A stretch of DNA of 64,000 bases, taken from positions 62,001 to 126,000 of the forward strand of contig NZ_JAVDPW010000002.1 in NCBI RefSeq assembly GCF_031453975.1, read 5' to 3'. The stretch's first letter is position 1. The number at the start of each line of letters is the position of its first letter. Below are positions 9,024 through 17,153 of the stretch, piece by piece. This stretch comes from Inquilinus ginsengisoli_A (GTDB lineage Bacteria; Pseudomonadota; Alphaproteobacteria; DSM-16000; Inquilinaceae). The position numbers and the translations under genes were made by a program. A model generated the notes under the pieces. That model saw nothing but the letters and a program-made list of their open reading frames with translations. It was not told the origin of the DNA and searched no databases.

Positions 9024-9077
9024 GAGCCACCCCCTCACCCGGAACCGCCGACGCGGTTCCGGGTGAGGGGGTGGCTC
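9024..9077. repeat. 24-bp-arm perfect palindrome between soxB and its regulator
   Basis: Arms 9024-9047 and 9054-9077 are exact reverse complements around a 6-base loop, beginning GAGCCACCCCC and ending GGGGGTGGCTC. There is no T-run on either side. It sits just upstream of soxB and downstream of the AraC-type gene, both on the minus strand. It may be a REP-like dispersed element or a strong attenuating hairpin. Confidence 0.75.
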
Positions 9078-9163
9078 AGGCCTATCCTTACCAAGCATCC
9101 ACCCCATACCGCCCTTCGATTTGCCTCAGAGCGTCATCGGCATGTCCCATGGAGACAAGCCGC

Positions 9164-10117
9164 TCACTCCGCCCGGTCCCGGGCCGGCGGAGAGCCGAAG
9201 CGCTGGCGGTAGGCGCGGGAGAAGTGGCTGGTGCTGACGAAGCCGCAGGCCAGCGCCACCTCGGTCACCGACAGCGTGGTCTGGCGCAGGTGGCGCCGCG
9301 CCGCCCGCAGCCGCAGGTCGAGATAATGCTCCGCCACGCTGCGCCCCAGCCGGCCGCGGAACAGCCGCTCGAGCTGGCGCAGCGACAGCCCGGCGATGCC
9401 TGCGAGGTCCTGGCGCGACAGCGGCTCCTCGATCCGCTCCTCCATCCGCGCCAGCGCCGCCAGCAGGCCGGGATGGCTGACGCCGAAGCGCCGGCGCGGA
9501 TCCAGCCGCTGCGGGTCGTCGCCATGGCGCAGCTGGGTGTGCATGAACCAGTCGGCCACCGCCGCGGCCAGGGCCACGCCGTCGCGCCGCTCGATCAGCG
9601 CGTGCATCAGGTCGAGCGCGGCGATGCCGCCGGAGCAGGTCAGCCGGTCGCGGTCGATCTCGAACAGGTGCCCGGTCGGCTCCAGCGCCGGGAAGCGCTC
9701 GGCAAAGGATGCCAGATGGTCCCAGTGCAGGGTGAAGCGGTGGCCGTCCAGCACCCCTGCCCGGGCGAGCAGGTAGGGCCCGCCGGAGACGGCGCCCAGC
9801 GCGGTGCCGTGGCGCGCCAGGTCGCGCAGCCGGGCCAGGGTCGGCGGATGGTCGAAGCCCTCGATCCCGGTGCCGGCGCAGACCAGCAGCAGGTCGACCT
9901 CCGCCATGCGGTCCGGCGGCCGGTCCGGCGCCACGGCGATGCCGTTGGAGGCGCGCACCGGCTGCCCGTCCGGGCTGAAATGCAGCCAGCGATAGCGCTC
10001 GCGCCCACCCAGCAGGTTGGCGGCGCGCAAGGGCTCGATCGCCGCGGCATAGGGCATCAGCGGAAAGTTCGGGATCAGCAGGAAGCCGACGGTGAACGCC
10101 TCCTCCGCAGCCTGCAT
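9164..10117 (-). CDS. GlxA-family (DJ-1/PfpI plus AraC) transcriptional regulator
   Basis: A 317-residue regulator with an N-terminal class I glutamine-amidotransferase-like sensor domain (FTVGFLLIPNFPLMPYAAAI to about 190) and a C-terminal AraC/XylS double helix-turn-helix (about 215-310; LSVTEVALACGFVSTSHFSR). Proteins of this build include the glycine-betaine/dimethylglycine regulator GbdR and related sarcosine or carnitine activators. It lies directly upstream of soxBDAG on the same strand, so it is a good candidate activator of that operon. The start at 10117 follows GGGAGGGAC. The ligand is inferred from context only. Confidence 0.9.
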   Translation of the reverse strand: MQAAEEAFTVGFLLIPNFPLMPYAAAIEPLRAANLLGGRERYRWLHFSPDGQPVRASNGIAVAPDRPPDRMAEVDLLLVCAGTGIEGFDHPPTLARLRDLARHGTALGAVSGGPYLLARAGVLDGHRFTLHWDHLASFAERFPALEPTGHLFEIDRDRLTCSGGIAALDLMHALIERRDGVALAAAVADWFMHTQLRHGDDPQRLDPRRRFGVSHPGLLAALARMEERIEEPLSRQDLAGIAGLSLRQLERLFRGRLGRSVAEHYLDLRLRAARRHLRQTTLSVTEVALACGFVSTSHFSRAYRQRFGSPPARDRAE

Positions 10118-10207
10118 CCCCGTCCCTCCCCACGCCGGTCGCCCTGGCCGAAAGGACGCGATCGGGCGGCGCGGGTCAAGCCCGGAGCTTGACAATCATC
10201 GGCGTTT

Positions 10208-10222
10208 GTTCTCTTTTTGTTC
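10208..10222 (+). promoter_or_regulatory. LexA (SOS) box upstream of dinB
   Basis: GTTC-TCTTTTT-GTTC is an exact match to the alphaproteobacterial SOS box GTTC-N7-GTTC. It ends 29 bases before the dinB start codon. Position and gene identity together make this a confident LexA site. Confidence 0.9.
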
Positions 10223-10251
10223 CAATCATCCTCTGCAGGTGAACGGTCGGG

Positions 10252-11499
10252 ATGGACACCGCAGCCACCATCCTCCATGCCGACCTCGACGCCTTCTACG
10301 CCTCGGTCGAGCAGTTGCTGGACCCGTCCCTGCGCGGCAAGCCGATCGCGGTCGGCGGCGGGGTGGTGCTGGCCGCGTCCTACGAAGCCAAGGCCTTCGG
10401 GGTGCGCGGCGGCATGCCGGGCCGGCAGGCGCGCCTGCTGTGCCCCCACCTCATCTTCGTCGACGGCCAGTTCCAGGAGTACCAGCGGCTGGGCGACGCC
10501 GCCATCGGGGTGCTCGGCGACTTCACGCCCCTGGTCGAGCGGATCTCGATCGACGAGGCCTTCGCCGACGTCGCCGGCTGCACCCACCTGTTCGGCCCGC
10601 CGGCCGAGATCGCCGCCGCCATCCGCCGCCGGGTGCGGGCGGAGCTCGGCCTGCCGATCTCGGTCGGGGTGGCGCGCACCAAGCACCTGGCGAAGATCGC
10701 CTCGCAGGTGGCCAAGCCGGACGGGCTGATGGTGGTCGACCCCGCTGCCGAGCTGGCCTTCCTGCACGATTTGCCGGTCGAGCTGATGTGGGGTGTCGGC
10801 CCGGTCACCAAGGCGCGGCTGGCCGAGACCGGCGTGCGCACCATCGGGCAGCTGGCCCAGGTGCCGGGGTGGTCGCTCGAACGGCTGCTGGGCCGCGCGG
10901 CCGGCGAGAAGCTGGCGGCGCTGGCCTGGAACCGCGACCCGCGCGAGATCCGGACCAACCGCCGGGCGCAATCGGCCGGGGCCCAGTCGGCGCTGGGGCG
11001 GAAGCCGGCCGAGGAGCGGGTGTTCGTGCCGACGCTGCGCCATCTGGCGGACCGGGTCGCCACCCGGCTGCGGGCCAAGTCGCGGCCCGGCCGGACCGTG
11101 ACGGTCCGCGTCCGCTTCGCCGACCTGCGCTCGGTCACCCGCTCGATCACGCTCGACGCGCCGATCTCGGCGACCACGATCCTGGCCGAAATCGCCGAGG
11201 AGCTGGTGCGCACCGTGCTGGCGCAGCACCCCCAGGAGAAGACCATCTCGCTGCTGGCGATCTCGGTCTCGCATCTCGACGACCGGGAAGCGCTGCAGCT
11301 GGACCTCCCGCTCGGGCTCGACGACGAGCGGCGCCGGCCCGGCGCCCGGAAGGGCATGGCGCGGGGAAAGGCCGACCGCGCCGTCGACGCGATCCGCGAC
11401 CGGTTCGGATGGGCGGCGGTCGGCTATGGCTCGGTCGCGCTGGGACGGTCCAGCTCGGTGCCCGACGCGTTCCGCGAACTCGCGGAGAAGGACCTGTAG
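10252..11499 (+). CDS. dinB: DNA polymerase IV (Y family)
   Basis: A 415-residue translesion polymerase. The palm carries the catalytic acidic residues in ILHADLDAFYASVEQ (residues 7-21) and ERISIDEAFADV (about 95-106). A helix-hairpin-helix region (LMWGVGPVTKARLAETGVRT) and a little-finger domain (about 240-350) follow. It bypasses damaged bases during the SOS response, consistent with the LexA box at 10208. The gene is divergent from the AraC-type regulator. After its TAG stop the same frame stays open, with strong G/C third positions, for 27 more codons (11500-11583); see the separate entry. Confidence 0.95.
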   Translation: MDTAATILHADLDAFYASVEQLLDPSLRGKPIAVGGGVVLAASYEAKAFGVRGGMPGRQARLLCPHLIFVDGQFQEYQRLGDAAIGVLGDFTPLVERISIDEAFADVAGCTHLFGPPAEIAAAIRRRVRAELGLPISVGVARTKHLAKIASQVAKPDGLMVVDPAAELAFLHDLPVELMWGVGPVTKARLAETGVRTIGQLAQVPGWSLERLLGRAAGEKLAALAWNRDPREIRTNRRAQSAGAQSALGRKPAEERVFVPTLRHLADRVATRLRAKSRPGRTVTVRVRFADLRSVTRSITLDAPISATTILAEIAEELVRTVLAQHPQEKTISLLAISVSHLDDREALQLDLPLGLDDERRRPGARKGMARGKADRAVDAIRDRFGWAAVGYGSVALGRSSSVPDAFRELAEKDL

Positions 11500-11583
11500 C
11501 GCCCCGGCGACCGCAGCCTGGAACGGCTGCGCCGGATCAAGTATCACCTCAAGGTGATGGGGCCCGGCGAAGAGAAAATCTGA
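11500..11583 (+). other. In-frame coding-like extension after the dinB stop
   Basis: Immediately after the dinB TAG, the same frame continues for 27 codons to a TGA. About 24 of 27 third positions are G or C, and the translation is basic and soluble, ending YHLKVMGPGEEKI. This could be a C-terminal tail cut off by a recent nonsense mutation, a readthrough extension, or the remnant of another gene. No start codon or ribosome site for an independent gene is evident. Confidence 0.35.
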
Positions 11584-11692
11584 GCCCCCTCGCCCTTGAC
11601 GCCCCGCTTGTCCCGGACCATTGTTCGACTGGATGGTCGGTTAATGAATGGGCGCCCCGTTCCGCGGGTCGGCAGCCAGGGCGGACAAAGCG

Positions 11693-12304
11693 ATGCGCAA
11701 ACTCGACCCCGAGAAGCACGAGGCCAGGCGCCAGCAGATCCTGCGGGCGGCGACGGCCTGCTTCGCCCGGCGCGGCTTCCACCAGACCCGCACTGCCGAG
11801 ATCTGCGTCGAGGCCGGGATGAGCCCCGGCAACCTGTTCCACTATTTCGACAGCAAGGAAGCCATCATCGAGGCGCTGGTCGAGGAGGAGCGGCACGAGG
11901 CCGCCCAGATCTTCGAGCAGCTGCGCCAGGCCGACGACCTGCTGCAGGCGCTGCTCGACCTGGTCGACGTCGCCTTCGACGCGCTGGCCGACCGGTCCGA
12001 GGCGCGGCTGGCGGTCGAGATCGGCGCCGAGGCGATGCGCAACCCCCGCATCGCCGTGATGTTCGAACGGTCCGACGCCGAGACCAAGGCGGCGCTGATC
12101 GGCGTGCTGACCACGGCGGTGGCGCGCGGCCAGATCGACCCGACGCTGGACCTGCCCAGCACCGCCGGCTGGCTGATCGCCCTGTTCGACGGCATGATCA
12201 GCCGCGCCGCGATCGACCCGACCTTCGACGCTGCGGCGCAGGCGCCGATGCTGCGCCTGCTGATCGCCCGCTTCCTGCGGCCGCAGCCGGCCGCGCGCCC
12301 GTAA
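11693..12304 (+). CDS. TetR-family transcriptional regulator
   Basis: A 203-residue TetR/AcrR regulator. The N-terminal helix-turn-helix is clear (RRQQILRAATACFARRGFHQ, then EAGMSPGNLFHYFDSKEAII). The C-terminal ligand-binding helices run from about 70 to 190 and resemble the BetI-like/TetR_C_6 group. The start at 11693 (MRKLDPEKHEARR) places the helix-turn-helix at the usual distance; an in-frame ATG at 11648 is possible. No adjacent transporter or enzyme is divergent from it, so its target is unknown. Confidence 0.9.
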   Translation: MRKLDPEKHEARRQQILRAATACFARRGFHQTRTAEICVEAGMSPGNLFHYFDSKEAIIEALVEEERHEAAQIFEQLRQADDLLQALLDLVDVAFDALADRSEARLAVEIGAEAMRNPRIAVMFERSDAETKAALIGVLTTAVARGQIDPTLDLPSTAGWLIALFDGMISRAAIDPTFDAAAQAPMLRLLIARFLRPQPAARP

Positions 12305-12428
12305 GCACAACGACCAGCGGCCCAACGGGAGCTCGATGCGCGATTTTCCGGTCGAGCCCCATCCCCGCCCTTGCATTCGTCCGAAAACAACGCACCATGG
12401 ATGGAAAGTAGCCAAGGAGGAGGCTGCC

Positions 12429-13049
12429 ATGGGCAACGCCCATCTGGAAAAATGGCATTCCCTGGTCGATGAATTCAGGGAAAAAGCCAGACAGCTGGAA
12501 CTGGAAGAGCACAACAACTGTGCCGCCAGGACCGCTGATGACAGGGCCAAGGTCGCTGAAGCCCAGCGCTTCATGGAGACCAGCTGTATCGGCGAGGCGC
12601 TCTGCGCGCTGGTGTGGGATGTCCGCCGCTTCGCCGCCTGGACAAGCACCAACAAGCGCCTCTCGATCCCCAGCGAATACAGCAACCTGCAGATCGTCGC
12701 CGACAACATGAAGGATTTTGCCGTCAGCTTCACCTACCGGGGGAAGCGCGACTACGGCATCACCTTCAAGGAGCTTTCCTTCCATTTCGATGCGAACGGC
12801 AACAGCCGCGGCGAGGCCTTCCTGTCGGCGGGCGGCAAGACGGTGTTCGGCGTCTCGGCGACAAGCAAGGCCGGGGCCGAATACGACGATTGGCACCCCA
12901 CCACGATCGAGGCCTTCCGGCCCGGCCATTGGATCGCCGACCTGCTGGAGATGCATGGCGGGTGCAAGCGCATGAGGGAAGCCTCATACGCGAAGTTCCG
13001 GGACCAGATGGTGGGCCGGAGATCGTCGATGATCTCTCTGGACGAATAA
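12429..13049 (+). CDS. Hypothetical protein, 206 residues
   Basis: I do not recognise a family. The protein is soluble, with no signal peptide or membrane segment. A charged, probably helical N-terminus (HLEKWHSLVDEFREKARQLE) is followed by a mixed region with aromatic-rich strands (AVSFTYRGKRDYGITFKELS). It has an excellent ribosome binding site (AAGGAGG, 12415-12421) before ATG 12429, so it is very likely expressed. Its codon use is slightly less GC-extreme than the neighbours, which may hint at later acquisition. It is monocistronic, with a palindromic terminator just after the stop. Confidence 0.75.
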   Translation: MGNAHLEKWHSLVDEFREKARQLELEEHNNCAARTADDRAKVAEAQRFMETSCIGEALCALVWDVRRFAAWTSTNKRLSIPSEYSNLQIVADNMKDFAVSFTYRGKRDYGITFKELSFHFDANGNSRGEAFLSAGGKTVFGVSATSKAGAEYDDWHPTTIEAFRPGHWIADLLEMHGGCKRMREASYAKFRDQMVGRRSSMISLDE

Positions 13050-13056
13050 GGCAGGG

Positions 13057-13076
13057 ATGCCTCCGCGCGGAGGCAT
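13057..13076. terminator. Bidirectional palindromic terminator
   Basis: A fully self-complementary 20-bp sequence (ATGCCTCCGC and its reverse complement) lies between the convergent genes ending at 13049 (+) and 13098 (-). There is no T-run, so termination efficiency is uncertain. Confidence 0.6.
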
Positions 13077-13097
13077 TCCCAATCCGTGTCCCCGGCC

Positions 13098-14240
13098 CTA
13101 GCCCCGGATCACCAGGCTGCTGCGGTCGACCTTGGTGATGTCGCCGGTGCCGGTCAGCGCCATGCTGATGTCCAGCTCCTTGCGCATGATCTCCAGCGCC
13201 TTGGTCACGCCGGCCTCGCCCATCGCGGCCAGGCCGTAGAGGAAGGCCTTGCCCATCAGGCAGCCGCGGGCGCCCAGCGCCACCGCCTTCAGGATGTCCT
13301 GGCCGGACTGCACGCCGCCGTCGAACAGGATCTCGGTCTGGTGACCGATGGACTGGACGATCCCGGGCAGCGCCGAGATCGAGGATTGCGCGCCGTCGAG
13401 CTGGCGGCCGCCATGGTTGGAGACCACGACGGCGTCGGCGCCGGTCGAGGCCGCGATCTTCGCGTCATCCTCGTCCAGCACGCCCTTGAGGATCAGCTTG
13501 CCGGGCCAGATGCTGCGCACCCATTCGACGTCCTTCCAGCTCAGCGACGCATCGAACTGGCTGGCGGTCCATTCCGACAGGGTCTTCAGGTTGCCCGCGC
13601 CCTTCACCTGCCCTTCCAGATTGCCGAAGCTGCGGCGCTTGCCGAACAGCACCTTCATCGCCCAGGACGGCTTGGTGGCGATGTCGAGCGCGTTGGCCAG
13701 CGTCAGCCGCGGCGGCACGGCGAGGCCGTTCTTGAGGTCGCGGTGGCGCTGGCCCTGGATCTGCAGGTCGAGCGTCAGCACCAGGGCCGAGCATTGCGCG
13801 GCGATGGCGCGTTCGATCAGCGACTTCGAGAAGCCGCGGTCGCGCATGACGTAGAGCTGGAACCAGAACGGCTTGGTCACCGCGCCGCGCACATCCTCGA
13901 TCGAGCAGATCGACATGGTCGAGAGGCAGAACGGGATGCCGAAGGCCTCGGCCGCGCGGGCGCCGTGGATCTCGCCATTGCCGTGGAACAGGCCGGTCAG
14001 GCCGGTCGGCGCGATCGCCAGCGGCATGGTGACGTCCTGGCCCAGGATCCTGGTCGCGACCGAGCGCTTGTCGACATCGATCATCACCCGCTGGCGCAGC
14101 CCGATGGCGGCGAGGTCCGCCCGGTTGGCCCGCAGCGTCACCTCGTCATAGGAGCCGCGATCGGCGTAGTCGAAGATGGCCCGCGGGATGCGGCGCTTCG
14201 CCAGCGTCCTGAGGTCCTGGATATTGGTGATCGTCGGCAT
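13098..14240 (-). CDS. lldD: L-lactate dehydrogenase (FMN, quinone-linked)
   Basis: A 380-residue member of the FMN-dependent alpha-hydroxyacid oxidase family. LldD oxidises L-lactate to pyruvate and passes electrons to the quinone pool at the membrane. The FMN and substrate motifs are present: PLAIAPTGLTGLFHGNGEIH near residue 80, FWFQLYVMRDR, LTLDLQIQGQRHRDLKNG, and the catalytic His in SNHGGRQLDGA. The length matches LldD. The start is taken as ATG 14240 (MPTITNIQDLR); a TTG 18 bases upstream would add MPKKKP. The gene is divergent from the D-aminopeptidase gene. A glycolate or mandelate substrate cannot be fully excluded. Confidence 0.9.
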   Translation of the reverse strand: MPTITNIQDLRTLAKRRIPRAIFDYADRGSYDEVTLRANRADLAAIGLRQRVMIDVDKRSVATRILGQDVTMPLAIAPTGLTGLFHGNGEIHGARAAEAFGIPFCLSTMSICSIEDVRGAVTKPFWFQLYVMRDRGFSKSLIERAIAAQCSALVLTLDLQIQGQRHRDLKNGLAVPPRLTLANALDIATKPSWAMKVLFGKRRSFGNLEGQVKGAGNLKTLSEWTASQFDASLSWKDVEWVRSIWPGKLILKGVLDEDDAKIAASTGADAVVVSNHGGRQLDGAQSSISALPGIVQSIGHQTEILFDGGVQSGQDILKAVALGARGCLMGKAFLYGLAAMGEAGVTKALEIMRKELDISMALTGTGDITKVDRSSLVIRG

Positions 14241-14357
14241 CGGCTTCTTCTTGGGCAAGGTTCTTATGTCTGATAAATGCCGCAGGGGCGGCTGTCACCC
14301 GCAATTCCGGCAGGGGCCATCTTTACACAGCGCGGCGGCGACGCCAGGGTGGCGGCC

Positions 14358-15920
14358 ATGAGCGACTCCCTCTCCACCCGCCTCGACCGTGTCCTGGACA
14401 CCCTGCCCCGCAACTATGCCGGGCCCGGCGGCGCCGTCGCCGTGCTGCAGGACGGCGAGGTGCTGGCCCGCCACGCCTGGGGCTGGGCCAATGCCGAGCG
14501 GCGCATCCCGTTCACGCCGCAGACGCTGTTCCGGATGTGCTCGATCACCAAGCAGTTCACCTGCGGCCTGGTGCTGGACGCCTTCCCCGACCCGACCGTG
14601 CTGGACGACGATGTCCGCGCCCGCCTGCCGCTGCTGGAGCAGGCGGCGCCCGGCGCCCTGCACCTGTGCCACAACCAGTCGGGCCTGCGCGACTACTGGG
14701 CGGTGGCGATGCTGCACGGCGCGCCGGTCGAATCACCCTTCGGCGACACCGAGGCCGCCCGCGTCATCGCCGGCACCCGGACGCTGCATTTCGCGCCGGG
14801 CACCCGCTACTCCTACGTCAACCAGAACTTCCGCATCCTGTCGGACATCGTGCAGGAGCGCACCGGCTGCAGCTTCGCGGAGCTGCTGCGCACCCGCATC
14901 TTCGACCGCGCCGGCATGGGCAGCGCGGTCCTGGCCGCCGACACCCGCGCCATGCCCGATGGCACCGAGGGCTATGAAGGCACCCAGGCGGGCGGCTTCC
15001 GCGCGGCGGAGAACCGCATCCTGTGGACCGGCGACGCCGGGCTCGGCGCCAGCCTGGACGACATGATCGCCTGGGAGCGCCACATCGACGCCACCCGCGA
15101 CGATCCGGAGGCGCTGTACAGCCGCCTGTCCGTCCCGGTCGGCTTCGCCGACGGCGCCACCGCCCCCTATGGCTTCGGCCTGAGCCGGGGCACCGAGCTG
15201 GGCCGCGCCGTCATCGGCCATGGCGGGGCGCTGCGCGGCTGGCGCAGCCATCGCCTGTACGTGCCGTCGGAGCGCGTCTCGATCGTGGTGATGTTCAACC
15301 ACTTGGCCGACGCCAGCGCCGCGGCGGTCGACCTGCTGGCCGCCGTGCTGGGCGAGACCCGGCCGCAGCCCGCCGCCGGCCTGCCGGCGCCGGAGTGGCT
15401 GGGCAGCTACATCGAGCCCGAGACCGGCCTGTCCGCGCGCATCGACGCAACCAAGGAGGGCCGGGTGCGGCTGCGCTACGGCCATTCGGCGGAGCGGCTG
15501 GACCTGCAAGCCGACGGCACCGCCGGCAACGGCCGGACCCGGCTGCGCGCCGGCGAGGGCGGGCTGTGGATGGACCGGCCGCAGGAGAACCAGAGCACGC
15601 GCCTGATTCCCTGCAACGGCACGCCCACGATCGACATCGCCGGCCGCTACCGCTGCGACGAGCTGGCGGCCGAGCTGGAGGTCGCCGATGCCGGCGGCGT
15701 GCTGTATGGCGGCTTCTCCGGCTTCCTCGGCCAGGGCCGGATGGAACTGCTCGACCCGGTCGGGCCGGATGTCTGGGCCCTGCCCTGCCCGCGGGCGTTG
15801 GACCACACCCCGCCCGGCGACTGGACCCTGAGCGTCCGGCGCGACGGCGCGGGCCGGGCCGAAAGCGTCGAGGTCGGCTGCTGGCTGGCCCGCGGCCTGC
15901 GCTACGAACGGGTCGCCTGA
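14358..15920 (+). CDS. dap: D-aminopeptidase (serine beta-lactamase fold)
   Basis: A 520-residue enzyme, the same length as the Ochrobactrum anthropi D-aminopeptidase DAP, which removes N-terminal D-residues from peptides. The penicillin-recognising catalytic set is in place: Ser62-x-x-Lys65 (CSITKQ), Tyr153-x-Asn155 (YSYVNQN) and His288-Gly-Gly (GHGGALRG). C-terminal antiparallel barrel domains B and C (from about 335) complete the family architecture. The start at 14358 reproduces the family length; an in-frame frame extends 27 codons upstream. There is no signal peptide, so it acts in the cytoplasm. It probably recycles D-amino-acid peptides. Confidence 0.92.
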   Translation: MSDSLSTRLDRVLDTLPRNYAGPGGAVAVLQDGEVLARHAWGWANAERRIPFTPQTLFRMCSITKQFTCGLVLDAFPDPTVLDDDVRARLPLLEQAAPGALHLCHNQSGLRDYWAVAMLHGAPVESPFGDTEAARVIAGTRTLHFAPGTRYSYVNQNFRILSDIVQERTGCSFAELLRTRIFDRAGMGSAVLAADTRAMPDGTEGYEGTQAGGFRAAENRILWTGDAGLGASLDDMIAWERHIDATRDDPEALYSRLSVPVGFADGATAPYGFGLSRGTELGRAVIGHGGALRGWRSHRLYVPSERVSIVVMFNHLADASAAAVDLLAAVLGETRPQPAAGLPAPEWLGSYIEPETGLSARIDATKEGRVRLRYGHSAERLDLQADGTAGNGRTRLRAGEGGLWMDRPQENQSTRLIPCNGTPTIDIAGRYRCDELAAELEVADAGGVLYGGFSGFLGQGRMELLDPVGPDVWALPCPRALDHTPPGDWTLSVRRDGAGRAESVEVGCWLARGLRYERVA

Positions 15921-15942
15921 GGGGCGCCGTGCCGGAAAGGCG

Positions 15943-17022
15943 TCAGGCCGGCGGATCGACCAGTTCGGCCAGGCCGGCCACCAGCCGGTCGCACTCCGCA
16001 TCGGTGCCGATGCTGATGCGCAGATGGTCCTGGATGGGCGGCCTGGCGAAGCGCCGCACCAGGATCGACCGCGCCCGCAGCCCGGCCGCCAGGGCCTCGC
16101 CGGAGATCGTGGCGTGGCGGGCGAACAGGAAGTTCGCGGCCGAGGGCAGCACATCGAAGCCCAGGGCGCGCAGGGCCCCGGCCAGGCGTTCGCGGCTGGC
16201 GATGACGCGGTCGCGCTGGGTCTCGAACCAGCCGCGGTCCTCCCACGCCGCGACCGCCCCGGCGATGGCCAGGCGGTCCAGCGGGTAGGAGTTGAAGCTG
16301 TCCCGCATCCGCTCCAGCGCCTCGATCAGCGGCCGCTGGCCGATGGCGAAGCCGACGCGCAGCCCGGCGAGGCTGCGCGATTTCGAGAAGGTCTGCACCA
16401 CCAGCAGGTTCGGGTGCCGCGCCACCAGCGGCACCGCGCTCGTCCCCCCGAAATCGACATAGGCCTCGTCGATCACCACCGGCTGGTCGGGGTGGTCGTG
16501 CAGCAGCGCCTCGATGTCCTGAAGCGGCAGGGCGCTGCCGGTCGGGGCGTTCGGGTTCGGCAGGATGATGGCGCCGCAGGGCTGCCGGAAATCCGCGACG
16601 CGGACCTGCAGCCCCTCGTCGACCGGCACCTCGCGGAAGGTGATGCCGTACAGCCGGCTCCAGCTCGGGTAGAAGCTGTAGGTGACATCCGGGAACAGCA
16701 GCGGCGCGTCGTGCTTCAGCAGGGCGGCGAAGCTGTGCGCCAGCACCTCGTCCGAACCGTTGCCGACGAACACCTGGTCGGGCTCGACCCCGTGGCTGCG
16801 GGCGATCGCGGTGCGCAGCCGCAGCGCGGTCGGGTCGGGATAGAGGCGCAGCACATCCGTCGCCGCCTCGCGGATCGCCGCCAGGGCCTGTGGCGACGGG
16901 CCATAGGGATTCTCGTTGGTGTTGAGCTTGACCAGGTCGGGCAGCACCACCTGCTCCCCCGCGACATAGGGGGTCAGGCTGCTGACGACGGGGCTCCAGA
17001 ACCGGCTCATTCCATTGTCCAT
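15943..17022 (-). CDS. hisC: Histidinol-phosphate aminotransferase family protein
   Basis: A 359-residue class I/II PLP-dependent aminotransferase. Typical HisC motifs are present: KLNTNENPYGPSP near residue 35, LRLYPDPTA, VGNGSDE, DEAYVDFGG, and the PLP lysine in TFSKSRSLAGLRVGFAIG. The reaction is histidinol-phosphate plus 2-oxoglutarate, or an equivalent aromatic amino acid transamination. The gene is isolated from other his genes, and alphaproteobacteria often have two HisC paralogs, so the physiological substrate may be another imidazole or aromatic amino acid. Starts at 17022 (MDNGMSRFW) or 17010 (MSRFW) are both possible; GGAG favours 17022. Confidence 0.88.
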   Translation of the reverse strand: MDNGMSRFWSPVVSSLTPYVAGEQVVLPDLVKLNTNENPYGPSPQALAAIREAATDVLRLYPDPTALRLRTAIARSHGVEPDQVFVGNGSDEVLAHSFAALLKHDAPLLFPDVTYSFYPSWSRLYGITFREVPVDEGLQVRVADFRQPCGAIILPNPNAPTGSALPLQDIEALLHDHPDQPVVIDEAYVDFGGTSAVPLVARHPNLLVVQTFSKSRSLAGLRVGFAIGQRPLIEALERMRDSFNSYPLDRLAIAGAVAAWEDRGWFETQRDRVIASRERLAGALRALGFDVLPSAANFLFARHATISGEALAAGLRARSILVRRFARPPIQDHLRISIGTDAECDRLVAGLAELVDPPA

Positions 17023-17108
17023 CCGATGGGGTCGCTCCACTGTAGCAACCTCGACGCGGCACCGGCAGCGGCGGCATGCCCCACCCCAGCCATGCCTTGA
17101 CCTCTCTA

Positions 17109-17123
17109 GAACAAACAGCGAAC
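17109..17123 (-). promoter_or_regulatory. Candidate second LexA box
   Basis: Read on the minus strand this is GTTC-GCTGTTT-GTTC, an exact GTTC-N7-GTTC. It lies between the divergent hisC (start 17022) and the PEP-mutase-like gene (start 17154), 30 bases before the latter. By base composition about one such match per 64 kb is expected by chance, so position is the main support. Confidence 0.45.
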
Positions 17124-17153
17124 CTGTTCGCCACACCCGATCCGGAGGTTCCG

